From positions 1 through 64,000 of the forward strand of contig JAIXSZ010000064.1 of the NCBI GenBank assembly GCA_027484425.1: DNA of 64,000 nt. Reading direction: 5' to 3'. This document shows, in pieces, positions 1-9,671 of this stretch. Each line of letters begins with the position of its first letter. Position 1 is the stretch's first letter. Under the pieces are notes generated by a model. That model was given only the letters and a program-made list of their open reading frames with translations, was not told where the DNA came from and did not search any database. The position numbers and the translations under genes were made by a program. This stretch comes from Sphingobacteriales bacterium (GTDB taxonomy: Bacteria; Bacteroidota; Bacteroidia; Chitinophagales; Chitinophagaceae).

Positions 1-2780
1 GGACGAATAATTTCAGCAGATTTAGGCGATTTTTTTATTAAGTCTACTTTAGTTTCTTCATTTATTATGAAAGCATCATTAAATCCCGTTAAAACTCCTC
101 GATATATATTTATATCCCAATCTTTCAAAGGCTTTCCGTATGCTTCAATTTTCTCCTTTATCCGTGATTCAATGGATGATAATACTACCCAGCCATTTTC
201 TGCTGAGAGCTTTTTGCTTACTAAACTGTTCTGACTAACAAAATCGCTCAAATAATCTAAACTGGTTAGAGTCTTATTTAAAACACATGTCTTTGTATTA
301 TGTGAATTCGGCTCATTTTTCCCAACAAGAATATTAGTGTCAACTGTCGCATTTTCGAAAACTTTGTAGCCTGCAAAATCAATTAGTTTTAGAGGGTTCG
401 TGTTTTCAACAAAAAAACCACGTAGAATTTCTCCGTAAGCAGCGCGCAGCCATTTATTGGACGTAATAAAAGTCAATATTCCTTTAGGCTTTAGAACCTG
501 AAAGCCCTCTTCGTAAAATAAACAATAAATATCTCCGGTTCTTGCAAATGTTTTAAATTTTCTTCTTTGCAACTCATCTGCATAATTACTTAATTTTTGC
601 AACTGAATATAAGGAGGGTTACCTATTACGATATCAAATCCAGGCTCCCCTTTATTTACACCAGCCGTCATTACTTCGGGGAAATTGAATTTCCAATCGA
701 AAAAACAAACATCTTCTTTTTTCTTTTTAATTTCTTGTAGCTTTCCCATCAGGGCATCATAACGTAACATAACCATATTTCGCTCATGGTTATGCAATAT
801 TTCCTTTGCTGTAGGAGCAAATCCGCCTTTTTCAGAGGTATTTTGAACGTAGGATAATTTACTTATTGCAAGCTGTTTAATTAATATGTCGGCCTTTAGA
901 CCTTCAATATCTTTATGAAGAGCGGCCTTGTGATATTTTACGTTAAAATACTGGTGTTGTCTATCTTTTAGCAATTGTTGTTTGGATCGGAGTTCATCTT
1001 GTACTTGAAGGTTAGCTGCTTTATTGCCCTCACTATACTTCCAGTCTATTTCTATTACCTCTTCTTCACCATCAATTTTTAGCTTTGGCAGTAGGCTATC
1101 GCCTACTACGATCTTGTAATCAAGATTCGGCAACGGTTGTGGTTTTTCTTCGTCAACCACAAGGCTAAGCCAGAAGCGCAGGCGGGCTATATCTACTGCT
1201 CCCTGCTCTATATCTACACCGTAAATACTGTTCTCTATTATTGCCAGCTTTACCTTTGCCGGATCCCATTTTTTCAGCTTCCACACTTTTGCAGTAGTGT
1301 CGGGATTAACATCACTCAGCAGCTCCACCGCATAAAATATCTCATGCAGCAGCCCCATAGGGAATGCCCCGGAGCCAATTGCAGGATCGCAAATTTTCAC
1401 TTCACGCAATGCATTTAACAGTGCCTCGTCGTGTTCTATTATATCACCGGCTTCCCTGTGTTTAATAAATTTTTCAATAGCAGCATGTGATACTGCTTCC
1501 TTTCCAGTATCAGGATTCAGTTTTGTGTGCAGGTATTCTATCAGGCTCTCCTGGCACATATAGTGCACTATCTCCTTAGGTGTATAAAAGGCACCCTTAT
1601 CTTTATTGTCTTCCAGTAGGTTTTCAAAAATATGCCCCAGCATTTCGGGGTCTACAGCTACCGTATGTTCTTCGGGGCTATCTTCATACACCGTAAAGTT
1701 GTATTGATCAAAGAAATGAAACAGCTCTTCAAAATGTTCTTTTTTGAAGACAAGGAGTTGTGTTTCCTCGGCCTCACTATCAAACAGGCCGCCATTCAAA
1801 AAAGGTATTTTTAGTTTTGAATAGTTGCCCCTCGCAAATATGCTAGACTTGATCTTAAAAAGGTCATTTGCTCGCTCTGTGTTCAGCGTATCAAAAAACA
1901 AGGGTACTAATACCTGAGCATAAAAGTCTTCCTTGTATGCGCAATCCTTAAATAAGTCGCTTAAGAAATTTTGAAGGCCATCCCCCCAGTTGCCGTTTTC
2001 GGGCACACCCAGCCATCCTTTTTTCTCCAAAAAGTACAGAAAGACGATACGACCCATCATTTTCTTAACAAAATCCCTGGCAGCTTTTTCGTCTCCATGA
2101 AACGTGCTTTTCAGAAAACCATGTTTGGGATGATATACCTGCTTGCCACTTTCATCATTGCCGGTAAGGTATGCTACAAACTGGCCATATAGTTTTTTAT
2201 ACCCTTCAAAGAATGATTTAGATAATTTCTCAACGCTAAATGCTTCTTCAATAGTTTTCAATTCTATCCCTACATCAAAAAGATCTTCACTTTGGTGTAT
2301 CCGTGAGAAACGGTCAGCAGCTGTTTTGCAGCGCTCGCCTTCACCCATGATATATGTGTACCTCTTAGGATCAGTTTTTTTATGTACCCTCTTTTTAGTA
2401 GCTGGATCTTTCACACTTATTTCGCTCACGTATGAGAACCGCCACTTAGCCCCCTGATCAAAGATGATAAATGCAGCATCTACATCTTCTTTATAAACGC
2501 TTTTCAGCAAATTTCTAAGCCCAATCTTATTTCTTTCCAGTTTTACCTTACTATTTATCGGCACTTCATAAATGCCAACCAATCGCCCCTCTTTGGTTTC
2601 GAAATTCCCCAACTCATATACTTTAGCCCCCCAATCATCATTGTGTATCCCCGTATATTTTGGCGTAGCATAAATATCAGACACCATAAATACCTCACGG
2701 AGCACATTTACCCATTCTTTCCTATCGTATTTCTTTTGGAAAATGTCTCTAAGTTTAGTCGCATCGATGGTAGGTTTCAT
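1..2780 (-). CDS. Eco57I-type N6-adenine DNA methylase / restriction-modification protein (3'-truncated by window edge)
   Basis: This leftward gene starts at ATG 2778-2780 and stays open to base 1, giving about 926 visible codons. It is an amino-methyltransferase of the Eco57I / type IIG kind. The SAM-binding motif DPAIGSGAF is near residue 465, and the catalytic NPPY motif (GNPPYIQL) is near residue 721. A segment reading YRGVLTGFNDAF near residues 890-905 resembles the start of the target-recognition domain in type IIG enzymes. The roughly 350 residues before the methylase domain match nothing I can name, and I see no clear PD-(D/E)xK nuclease motif there. It starts 23 bases after the stop of the PLD-SNF2 helicase gene, so the two are almost certainly one operon. 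Expected role: methylating host DNA, with restriction supplied by this protein or its partner. It could also be part of a larger DISARM- or BREX-like set. Family call is strong; system assignment is open. Confidence 0.85.
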   Translation of the reverse strand, partial: MKPTIDATKLRDIFQKKYDRKEWVNVLREVFMVSDIYATPKYTGIHNDDWGAKVYELGNFETKEGRLVGIYEVPINSKVKLERNKIGLRNLLKSVYKEDVDAAFIIFDQGAKWRFSYVSEISVKDPATKKRVHKKTDPKRYTYIMGEGERCKTAADRFSRIHQSEDLFDVGIELKTIEEAFSVEKLSKSFFEGYKKLYGQFVAYLTGNDESGKQVYHPKHGFLKSTFHGDEKAARDFVKKMMGRIVFLYFLEKKGWLGVPENGNWGDGLQNFLSDLFKDCAYKEDFYAQVLVPLFFDTLNTERANDLFKIKSSIFARGNYSKLKIPFLNGGLFDSEAEETQLLVFKKEHFEELFHFFDQYNFTVYEDSPEEHTVAVDPEMLGHIFENLLEDNKDKGAFYTPKEIVHYMCQESLIEYLHTKLNPDTGKEAVSHAAIEKFIKHREAGDIIEHDEALLNALREVKICDPAIGSGAFPMGLLHEIFYAVELLSDVNPDTTAKVWKLKKWDPAKVKLAIIENSIYGVDIEQGAVDIARLRFWLSLVVDEEKPQPLPNLDYKIVVGDSLLPKLKIDGEEEVIEIDWKYSEGNKAANLQVQDELRSKQQLLKDRQHQYFNVKYHKAALHKDIEGLKADILIKQLAISKLSYVQNTSEKGGFAPTAKEILHNHERNMVMLRYDALMGKLQEIKKKKEDVCFFDWKFNFPEVMTAGVNKGEPGFDIVIGNPPYIQLQKLSNYADELQRRKFKTFARTGDIYCLFYEEGFQVLKPKGILTFITSNKWLRAAYGEILRGFFVENTNPLKLIDFAGYKVFENATVDTNILVGKNEPNSHNTKTCVLNKTLTSLDYLSDFVSQNSLVSKKLSAENGWVVLSSIESRIKEKIEAYGKPLKDWDINIYRGVLTGFNDAFIINEETKVDLIKKSPKSAEIIR

Positions 2781-2803
2781 TTCAGATAAGTTGATTTTCG
2801 CTT

Positions 2804-5800
2804 TTATGATGTAAATGTTTCAGAGATAATTATATCCGGCTCGTCTATTATTTCCACCGGCAAGTTAGAGCTATCTGCCTCCAATTCCTCTTCGTCATCC
2901 TTTTTGGCCGCACCAAACTTCACAGCAAGGCTCATGAGCATATTATGAGCCCGTGCTTCATTAATCTGGTTTTTGTCGGCCTTAAGGCGTATTTTATTTA
3001 TTTCGGCAGCCAAATTGGTAAATGTACCCTTCTCCAGTAGCGCATATAGCACATTTGCTGCCTCTATGAATTTTTCGTCCTTGCTTTCAGTGCGCTCATT
3101 CCTTATGTATTTCTTGGCACGGTTGGTCATAGCATCGGTTTGCTCACCGCTTATTGTGTCGGTGCTTTGCAATACCAATTCTTCTTCAAATTTTCTTGTG
3201 GCGGCATTTACCTGTGTATGGTGGTAGTCGGGCAATAATGGTTCGGCCACTTCGCCATACTCTGCTATAAACAGCTCTGCCGCTTCCACAAAACTTAGCG
3301 GTTCACATTGCTTTGGCGTTACCTTATAAAACTCCATCTTGTAGTCGCTCTTCAAAAACACCACGGAGCATCCGGTTACATCCACCTGTACTTTGTCTGG
3401 TTTGCGTATGGTGCGCGCTTTCAGTGGCATACGCGCTATGCGCCTGAATTCCTTTTCGTTGGCAGTCTTATAATCTCGTATAAACTCTAGGTATTTCAGC
3501 CGCTTGTCCTCCTCTTCCGGCAGCCCCTTAATATGTAGCTTCACCTGCTCCAGCACTTCTTCTACGGTATATATGCGAGCATCTTCACCATAGGCAGTAT
3601 GGAACCCCTGCAACTTTATAAAGGCATTGTTGTATAATTTTATGAGGTTGTCGCTCTGTGTGCTTGGGTAAAAGGAATAGCTGCGAATAGTTGCCGTACT
3701 GCCGATACGGTTTATCCTGCCCAGTCGCTGCATCAGTTTGGTGGCATTCCAGGGTGTATCGTAGTTCACCAGCACATTTGCCCGGTGCAGGTTTATTCCC
3801 TCGCTTAGTACCTCAGTAGATATTATGAAGTCTATATCATGTGCCCACTCATTGCCATAGTTGGCATCAAAATTCGCCAATATGGTTTCGTGTTTGTTTT
3901 TCCTGTTCTCAGAAGATATGGTCAATAATTTTGCGAACCCAGCATCAGCCATTTTACCGGAGAGGTACTTTGATGTTTCTTTAGATTCGGTAAAGATGAC
4001 CAATTTGCCGGACGGATTGAGGTCCTGGCGCAGTAACTCCGTCTGTAATAATTGTAAGAACCTGTCCCATTTAGGATCTTGCTCCACATTCTTCCATGCG
4101 GCACATACCTCTTCCAGCTCAGCAAGATCTTGCTTCAGTCCTTCCAGAAATTCATCTTCAAAATCATCGGGCGTAAATACCTGACTGGTTATATCCCCTT
4201 CTTCATTCAGGTGCAGTATATATTCTTCTATCTGCTCATCGTCCCAGCCTTTGTCCATCAGTTCATTCACCCTGGCGGCTGGAGCAACAAATATTTTGCC
4301 CTTTGCAAACATGTCTATCATGCGCCCGGTAGAGACGCGTAGCTTATCAAGCGAAATTTTAAACGCATAAAAAGAACTTTCCAGTCTTTTTACCATTTGC
4401 GTCATTATGATCTGCGCCAGTGCCCTTGATATGGTCTCTGCCTGAGTATAATATTTCTCCTGTTCTTCTTCCTTTAGGTAGGCAATAGCCTGATATCGAT
4501 AGTAGCTGATCTGGTTTACCAGCCGCTCTATGGTATTAAAAAACAGCACTTGCAAGTCACTGTCCATTGCATATTCCACAGCTTTAGGGTCTGCAATTTC
4601 AGGAAAGCGTATGCCCTGTTGATCCAGGTCGTTCTTATAGTCTTTATAAGATTCCACGTCTTTCCGGGTACGCCTTACCGTTATAGGTTGCAACACTTTA
4701 TTGCGTATCTGGCTATAGATACGTCTTAACCCTTCCATATTGGGTCTGCCATCAATACGGGATGCTGCCAACAGTTCTTTGTATTGCCGTATGAGTGGTG
4801 CAAAAAATGCCTGCAGATTGGTAATGCTCAGTGTTGATTTACGAGCATCGGTAAATAATTGTAACTGGTAATAAATATCCTCCGGCCTATTATTGAGGGG
4901 CGTTGCAGATATCAGCACTACTTTTTTTCTGAATCCCTTTACGTTGCCTTCAACAGCCCTTGGGGTTTTACAAATAACCTGTAGGTTATTGAACATTTGC
5001 GACTTATGGTTTCTGAACTTGTGCGACTCATCCACGAGCACCATATCATAGTCTTCTTTAGGCCAGTAATCATTATCTCGGGTATCTAATATTTTATGAA
5101 GGCTACCATTGCTGATGAATTTTGCATGTTTATCAAGCCCGAATTTCCTGAATGTATCTTTCCAGTTTTTTTCCAGGTGTGGCGGGTAAACAACAAGTAT
5201 TTTACTATTCATGGTCCCATTGGCAATCAGGAAACGCTTGGCAACCATTGTAGCAATGACAGTCTTACCCAAGCCGACCACATCTGCCAGCATAAAGCCG
5301 TTATGCTCCATGAGCATCTGGTATCCCTGGTTCACAGCATCTACCTGGTAGCTTAACTTCTTGAAACTACGAGGCAAGTCTCCTACAGAATCAGGATCAT
5401 AGTCTATGTTCTTTCCAAAGTACTCTATCAGCAGTTTTATGTAGATCTCAAATGGTGTGAATAACTGACCGATGTGGGTATTCTTTTTCGCTCGTTCTAT
5501 CTCGGCAGGTAGTATTTCCTCCCCCTCAGCCCACAATCTTTGAAATTCTTCTTCAGCGTATTTTATCTCATCATAATCCCTTAGTGATACATTAAATTCA
5601 TAGTTGCCGTCTTCGCTAGTGCCTAATCCGGCATCTGTCAGGTTTGACGAACCCGTTATTACCTCGCCACCACTATACTCGTTGAAGTTTTGAGGAAGGA
5701 AAATATAAACCTTGGCATGTAATTTTTTGGTTTTGTGTACCCTGATCTGCACTTTGCCGTCTATGATATCCTGCATAAACTCAAGAATACCATCTTCCAC

Positions 5801-6115
5801 ACCTTTTGAATATTCAGCATCCAATATGTCCTGCCTTAGCCATCTTACAAACTCGTCTTTGCTCTTATCAGGGTCGCCAAAAAACATCAACCCTTTCTTT
5901 TTTGCCTCTGAGCTTATTTTATCAACATTGATTCCTACCAGTATTTTCACTTCCGGAACCTTCAACAAATGTTCCCTTATAGCAAAATAACCGGACGCAC
6001 GAAAGTACCCCACAATGGCATGGAAAGCATGTATGTTGGCTATATGCTCGAACGCCCCTTTGAACTTTTGTAAAAGGGACTTTCCGGTATGATTGGTAAA
6101 AAACCTGGTGCTCAT
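2804..6115 (-). CDS. PLD-nuclease / SNF2-type helicase fusion, defence-associated
   Basis: The 1103-residue protein has three recognisable parts. Residues about 1-200 form a phospholipase-D-like domain with an HxK motif (HAKVYIF, near 133) followed by GSSNLTDAGL near 155, as in PLD-type nucleases. Residues about 250-480 are the first SNF2/DEAD helicase lobe, with Walker A DVVGLGKT near 280 and a DESH box near 363. Residues about 690-880 are the second lobe, with the arginine-finger motif QRLGRINRIG near 800. A charged C-terminal extension of about 200 residues follows. Such proteins act on DNA and occur in prokaryotic defence islands. The gene is followed at 23 bases by an adenine methylase, suggesting a restriction-modification-like pair in which this protein translocates on and cuts unmodified DNA. 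That role is inference. ATG 6113-6115 begins the conserved N-terminal domain. Confidence 0.88.
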   Translation of the reverse strand: MSTRFFTNHTGKSLLQKFKGAFEHIANIHAFHAIVGYFRASGYFAIREHLLKVPEVKILVGINVDKISSEAKKKGLMFFGDPDKSKDEFVRWLRQDILDAEYSKGVEDGILEFMQDIIDGKVQIRVHKTKKLHAKVYIFLPQNFNEYSGGEVITGSSNLTDAGLGTSEDGNYEFNVSLRDYDEIKYAEEEFQRLWAEGEEILPAEIERAKKNTHIGQLFTPFEIYIKLLIEYFGKNIDYDPDSVGDLPRSFKKLSYQVDAVNQGYQMLMEHNGFMLADVVGLGKTVIATMVAKRFLIANGTMNSKILVVYPPHLEKNWKDTFRKFGLDKHAKFISNGSLHKILDTRDNDYWPKEDYDMVLVDESHKFRNHKSQMFNNLQVICKTPRAVEGNVKGFRKKVVLISATPLNNRPEDIYYQLQLFTDARKSTLSITNLQAFFAPLIRQYKELLAASRIDGRPNMEGLRRIYSQIRNKVLQPITVRRTRKDVESYKDYKNDLDQQGIRFPEIADPKAVEYAMDSDLQVLFFNTIERLVNQISYYRYQAIAYLKEEEQEKYYTQAETISRALAQIIMTQMVKRLESSFYAFKISLDKLRVSTGRMIDMFAKGKIFVAPAARVNELMDKGWDDEQIEEYILHLNEEGDITSQVFTPDDFEDEFLEGLKQDLAELEEVCAAWKNVEQDPKWDRFLQLLQTELLRQDLNPSGKLVIFTESKETSKYLSGKMADAGFAKLLTISSENRKNKHETILANFDANYGNEWAHDIDFIISTEVLSEGINLHRANVLVNYDTPWNATKLMQRLGRINRIGSTATIRSYSFYPSTQSDNLIKLYNNAFIKLQGFHTAYGEDARIYTVEEVLEQVKLHIKGLPEEEDKRLKYLEFIRDYKTANEKEFRRIARMPLKARTIRKPDKVQVDVTGCSVVFLKSDYKMEFYKVTPKQCEPLSFVEAAELFIAEYGEVAEPLLPDYHHTQVNAATRKFEEELVLQSTDTISGEQTDAMTNRAKKYIRNERTESKDEKFIEAANVLYALLEKGTFTNLAAEINKIRLKADKNQINEARAHNMLMSLAVKFGAAKKDDEEELEADSSNLPVEIIDEPDIIISETFTS

Positions 6116-6278
6116 AATTATTCAACCTACAAAGTATAAAAAAGAGTTCAGCAAAAGTATATCCGATACCGGCATTGACAATACAAACAGGGTTATTCTT
6201 AATAAAAAACTGCCCCTTAACCCGGACATGATTAGGCAACATTAATTATTTCGATTGTTTTTTGAACATTTTTAAAGA

Positions 6279-6318
6279 TTTTCAAACATTTTCAAATGGT
6301 TTTCAAATATTTTTCAAA
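6279..6318. repeat. Four helically phased TTTTCAAA direct repeats
   Basis: TTTTCAAA occurs at 6279-6286, 6289-6296, 6300-6307 and 6311-6318. Start-to-start spacings are 10, 11 and 11 bases, so all copies face the same side of the helix. They lie between the leftward helicase/methylase operon and the rightward outer-membrane cluster. A regulator binding cooperatively is a reasonable guess. The region is very AT-rich, so chance or intrinsic bending is possible. Confidence 0.5.
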
Positions 6319-6334
6319 TCCCCCGCAAATGAAT

Positions 6335-6360
6335 TTTGAATGGTTTTTAGTCTAATTTTG
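6335..6360 (+). promoter_or_regulatory. Possible Bacteroidetes promoter for the TonB cluster
   Basis: TAATTTTG at 6353-6360 matches the -7 consensus TAnnTTTG. A TTTG at 6335-6338 lies 14 bases upstream, which is shorter than the usual spacing of about 19. The ATG at 6366 is only 5 bases past the -7 box, so a transcript from here would be nearly leaderless. The -7 match is good; the -33 assignment is weak. Confidence 0.4.
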
Positions 6361-6365
6361 CCTGA

Positions 6366-6779
6366 ATGCGGAAATTGCCGGTCATATTCTTTATGCTATT
6401 TTACTGCACTGGAACGCTCTTGTTTCCCATGGGCGACTTCTCCTGTGCAAAGAATATTTGCGGAGTATACGACCAATGCCGCAGTGAAGATCCCGATATC
6501 AACCTGCCTGATTTTGTCTTTGAGCATCTTCTGAACCTCGGGAGCATATTAGAGCATTTCGAGCACGATGCTGATGGAGAAGAGAACGAGCGGCCTCATG
6601 AGCCTTTCCAGCAGTTGCAATCCATTTCCCAAACGCTTGTCATCATAAGTCAGCCGCTACAATTTGAAGCTGAAAGCATTACATTTTCTCCAAGGGAGAA
6701 AGAAACTTATTCGGCATATGCCGACTATTTCATTCCTTCCGATTTCCTTACTAAGGTCTTTCATCCTCCATCTGCTTAG
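6366..6779 (+). CDS. Small conserved Bacteroidetes protein at the head of a TonB cluster
   Basis: 137 residues. The N-terminus (RKLPVIFFMLFYCTGTLL) is a hydrophobic signal-like segment. It is followed by PMGDFSCAKNICGVYDQC and by an acidic, His-rich middle (residues 55-80: EHFEHDADGEENERPHEPF). From memory, small proteins with an N-terminal MGDFS...Y..C pattern sit next to heavy-metal efflux or TonB genes in Bacteroidetes. That, with the His/Asp/Glu-rich stretch, suggests a periplasmic metal-associated role, but nothing here proves it. ATG 6366 is preferred because it places the hydrophobic segment at the N-terminus. Two further envelope genes follow on the same strand, probably in one operon. 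Confidence 0.7.
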   Translation: MRKLPVIFFMLFYCTGTLLFPMGDFSCAKNICGVYDQCRSEDPDINLPDFVFEHLLNLGSILEHFEHDADGEENERPHEPFQQLQSISQTLVIISQPLQFEAESITFSPREKETYSAYADYFIPSDFLTKVFHPPSA

Positions 6780-6850
6780 GTGATTATTGAATTCAAGCGT
6801 TGCTCATCCTGTGAGCATTGCAATTTTATATCATAAATTAAACAGACAAA

Positions 6851-7270
6851 ATGAAATCACTAATCATATTGTTGTTTGCTGCCCTGTGCAGTAAGACAAC
6901 CGTTGCCCAAAAAGGGGCAGACATTCCCGCACCTGCAAAGGCTGCCTTTGCCAAATCATATGGAGGGGCATCAAAAGCAAAGTGGGACAAGGAGAACGAC
7001 CAGTATGAGGTCAGTTTCCAATACAAGAGCCAGAAAATGTCAGTTCTCTATACTGCAAGTGGCAGCATTGTAGAGACAGAAACGAAGATAGCCGTTGACG
7101 CTCTTCCGCAGGCTGCTCAGCAATACGCCTCCGCCAAGGGAAAGATCAAGGATGCTGCGCGAATCGTCCTGGCCGATGGCAGCATACAATATGAAGCAGA
7201 GGTCAAAGGCACCGATCTCCTTTTCAATGACAAGGGAGTTTTTCTCACCGAAAGAAAGGAAAAAGATTAG
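6851..7270 (+). CDS. Secreted PepSY-like domain protein
   Basis: 139 residues with a signal peptide (about residues 1-19, ending near TTVAQ). The rest has two repeats of the PepSY-like (BLIP-fold) type: a first half with AFAKSYGGASKAKWDKEN and QYEVSFQYKSQKMSVLY, and a second with YEAEVKGTDLLFNDKG. These small periplasmic proteins are common in Bacteroidetes, often beside TonB receptors, and are thought to bind peptides or inhibit proteases or kinases; no specific partner is known. The gene lies 71 bases after the 137-aa gene and 93 bases before the TonB receptor. ATG 6851 directly precedes the signal peptide. Confidence 0.8.
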   Translation: MKSLIILLFAALCSKTTVAQKGADIPAPAKAAFAKSYGGASKAKWDKENDQYEVSFQYKSQKMSVLYTASGSIVETETKIAVDALPQAAQQYASAKGKIKDAARIVLADGSIQYEAEVKGTDLLFNDKGVFLTERKEKD

Positions 7271-7363
7271 CCTTTCCTTTTTAGATACATACAGGGTAGC
7301 ATTTGCAGCCCTGTATGTTTTCTATTGCCTAATTCAATTCAATAACCAAATTAAAAAACAACA

Positions 7364-9526
7364 ATGAAGTTATATCTCATCATGCTGTGTACGATATGCA
7401 GTTTGGCAGTCTATGCACAAGAGAAAATTACAATACAGATAACAGACCGGCAGACAAAGCAGGCATTGCCATTTGTGACAATTATAAACGGCAGCAATAC
7501 CTTTCTTGCCACATCTGACAGTCTCGGGCAAGCCTCCGTTTCATTGCCGGATGGCATGAATAAGCTCTCATTCATAATGACAGGATATATTAGATTGGAC
7601 ACTGCCATTACACTACCGGGAATTACCCTTCTATCAGTTTCTCTTGAACCAGATGCAGAGGCACTGGATGAGGTCGTAATCGTAACCTCCACCCGGAACA
7701 ACCAGAACATCGAGAACAGCCCGCTCAAAGTCGAAGTGCTTGGCGCTACTGAGTTAGGCGAAGAAGCAGGGATAAAGCCGGGCAATATCGCCAGTATCCT
7801 GGGGGATGTGAGTGGAGTGCAGATACAGCAGTCCTCGGCCACCTCCGGCAACAGCAATGTACGCATTCAGGGGCTTGATGGCCGGTACACGCAGATACTG
7901 CGCGACGGTATGCCGCTCTATGACGGTTTCTCGGGTGGCTTCGGTATACTGACCGTGCCACCTTTAGACTTGAAGCAGATCGAGCTAATAAAAGGGTCTG
8001 CCAGTACGCTCTATGGCGGAGGGGCTATAGGCGGCCTTGTTAACCTTGTTTCGAAGCGGCCTACCTTTAAGCAGAGCGTAGATGCGATCATCAATTATAC
8101 AACGCTCAAGGAATATAACACCAACCTGTACTTAGCCAAAAGGAACAATAAGATCGGTTATACTATGTTCACTGGCTATACGGGTCAAAAGGCCGTAGAT
8201 GTAAACAATGACGGTCTAAGTGATGTGCCGAATATGGGGAGCCTGCTCATTCATCCGCGAATGTTTTATTATCCGTCTGACAAAACAGTCATATCCCTTG
8301 GCTACAGCGGCTCATTCGATGACCGCAAGGGCGGAGACATGCGGGTACTACAAAACGATGGGGATAGTCTGCATAAGTATTATGAACAGAACACCAGCCA
8401 GCGACATACAGGAGAATATCTGGTTGAGCAGTATATGGGCAATGAAATAAAGTTAACCGTAAAGGGCAACCTAAGCAATTTCAATCGTATTGTAAATTCC
8501 AGTTCCTATAGTTTGGAAGGCAACCAGACAAGCTACTTCAATGAAGCTTCGGTCTTAGTGCCGATGGGCCGTAATGATCTGGTAACGGGCATTACGGTTG
8601 TCGGAGATGACTATATAGCAACTAAGCCAGATACAGCCTTGTTAAAATCCTACTCCAACTTTACGATTGGTGCATTCGGGCAATACAGCCTACATATCAG
8701 GGAGCGGACCACCGTAGAAGCGGGCTTGCGTACCGATTGGCATCGTACATATGGCCTGTTCGCCCTGCCTCGTGTAGCTGTATTTCACAGGTTTAGCGAA
8801 CACTGGGCGGCTCGGGCAGGCTTTGGCATGGGGTACAAAGTGCCGAATCCACTTGTGCAGCAGAACATTGACTACAATCCGATGTACCTACTACCGGTGA
8901 CCACTTCGGTGAAACGAGAAATGGCATATGGCTACAATGCCGAGGCGAACTACAAAAAAGAATGGGACAATGGGATTTCGCTTTTCGTCAATCAGGCATT
9001 CTTCCTCACTCAGGTTGAGCGGCCTATTATATTCCAACAAGCAGCGAATGCCACAATATCCCTTATTAACGCCTCATCACCTGTTGTCAGCAAAGGGTCT
9101 GATACATATGTAAAGCTGGAACTGCACCATTGGGAGCTATATCTCGGGTATACGCTTACAGATGCGAGGAACACCTATTTGCCAGCCAATACATTTGTCC
9201 CCCTTACCCCGAGGCACAGAGGTGCGTTTGTTGTCGTAAAGGAGATAGAGAAGAAATGGCGGTTCGGATTAGAGGGTTCGTATTTCGGAAACCAGTACCG
9301 CTACGATGCCACAACCACACCGGGGTATTTTTTCATTGCAGCAATGGTGCAGCGAAATATCGGCAAACACATTGCTGTTGTGCTGAACGGAGAAAACCTG
9401 CTGGACTACCGAATGAGCAGAGTGGAAAGTTTGTATAACGGCTCAATCACAAACCCTGCGTTCAAGCCGCTGTGGGCACCTATTGACGGGAGGGTTATTA
9501 ATATATCACTTCGCTGGAAACTATAA
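7364..9526 (+). CDS. TonB-dependent outer-membrane receptor with carboxypeptidase-like N-domain
   Basis: 720 residues. A signal peptide (MKLYLIMLCTICSLAVYAQ) is followed by a carboxypeptidase-regulatory-like / CarbopepD domain (about 20-100, with TDRQTKQALPFVTIING), then a plug domain (about 105-225, with NVRIQGLDGRYTQILRDG and ELIKGSASTLYGGGAIGG) and a 22-strand-type barrel to the C-terminus, ending in the expected hydrophobic strand (RVINISLRWKL). It imports a ligand across the outer membrane using TonB energy. The ligand cannot be read from the sequence. The short plug and the small neighbour with a His-rich stretch favour a metal chelate over a large glycan, and there is no SusD partner, which argues against polysaccharide uptake. 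Last gene of the three-gene cluster. Confidence 0.9.
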   Translation: MKLYLIMLCTICSLAVYAQEKITIQITDRQTKQALPFVTIINGSNTFLATSDSLGQASVSLPDGMNKLSFIMTGYIRLDTAITLPGITLLSVSLEPDAEALDEVVIVTSTRNNQNIENSPLKVEVLGATELGEEAGIKPGNIASILGDVSGVQIQQSSATSGNSNVRIQGLDGRYTQILRDGMPLYDGFSGGFGILTVPPLDLKQIELIKGSASTLYGGGAIGGLVNLVSKRPTFKQSVDAIINYTTLKEYNTNLYLAKRNNKIGYTMFTGYTGQKAVDVNNDGLSDVPNMGSLLIHPRMFYYPSDKTVISLGYSGSFDDRKGGDMRVLQNDGDSLHKYYEQNTSQRHTGEYLVEQYMGNEIKLTVKGNLSNFNRIVNSSSYSLEGNQTSYFNEASVLVPMGRNDLVTGITVVGDDYIATKPDTALLKSYSNFTIGAFGQYSLHIRERTTVEAGLRTDWHRTYGLFALPRVAVFHRFSEHWAARAGFGMGYKVPNPLVQQNIDYNPMYLLPVTTSVKREMAYGYNAEANYKKEWDNGISLFVNQAFFLTQVERPIIFQQAANATISLINASSPVVSKGSDTYVKLELHHWELYLGYTLTDARNTYLPANTFVPLTPRHRGAFVVVKEIEKKWRFGLEGSYFGNQYRYDATTTPGYFFIAAMVQRNIGKHIAVVLNGENLLDYRMSRVESLYNGSITNPAFKPLWAPIDGRVINISLRWKL

Positions 9527-9671
9527 AATACAAGAAAATATAGTCTCGCACCTATACCCTTTCATTTCCCTTAATTTTATTTCACTTTGGTTAATTGCAA
9601 CATGGGGGAAACGAACCAGGAACATGATAAGTTCTAAATAACGAAAACATCAAAAGTGTTCGTTTATACAA

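Noticed and set aside
1..2457. Plus-strand open frames across the methylase region
   Set aside because: They are antisense shadows; the minus strand carries one continuous methylase frame with clear motifs.
1..6115. Calling the helicase/methylase pair DISARM
   Set aside because: drmA, drmB and drmC are not in the window and the helicase has its own PLD domain; only the part types agree.
7411..7961. Minus-strand frames inside the TonB receptor gene
   Set aside because: Antisense shadows; the receptor frame has signal peptide, plug and barrel.
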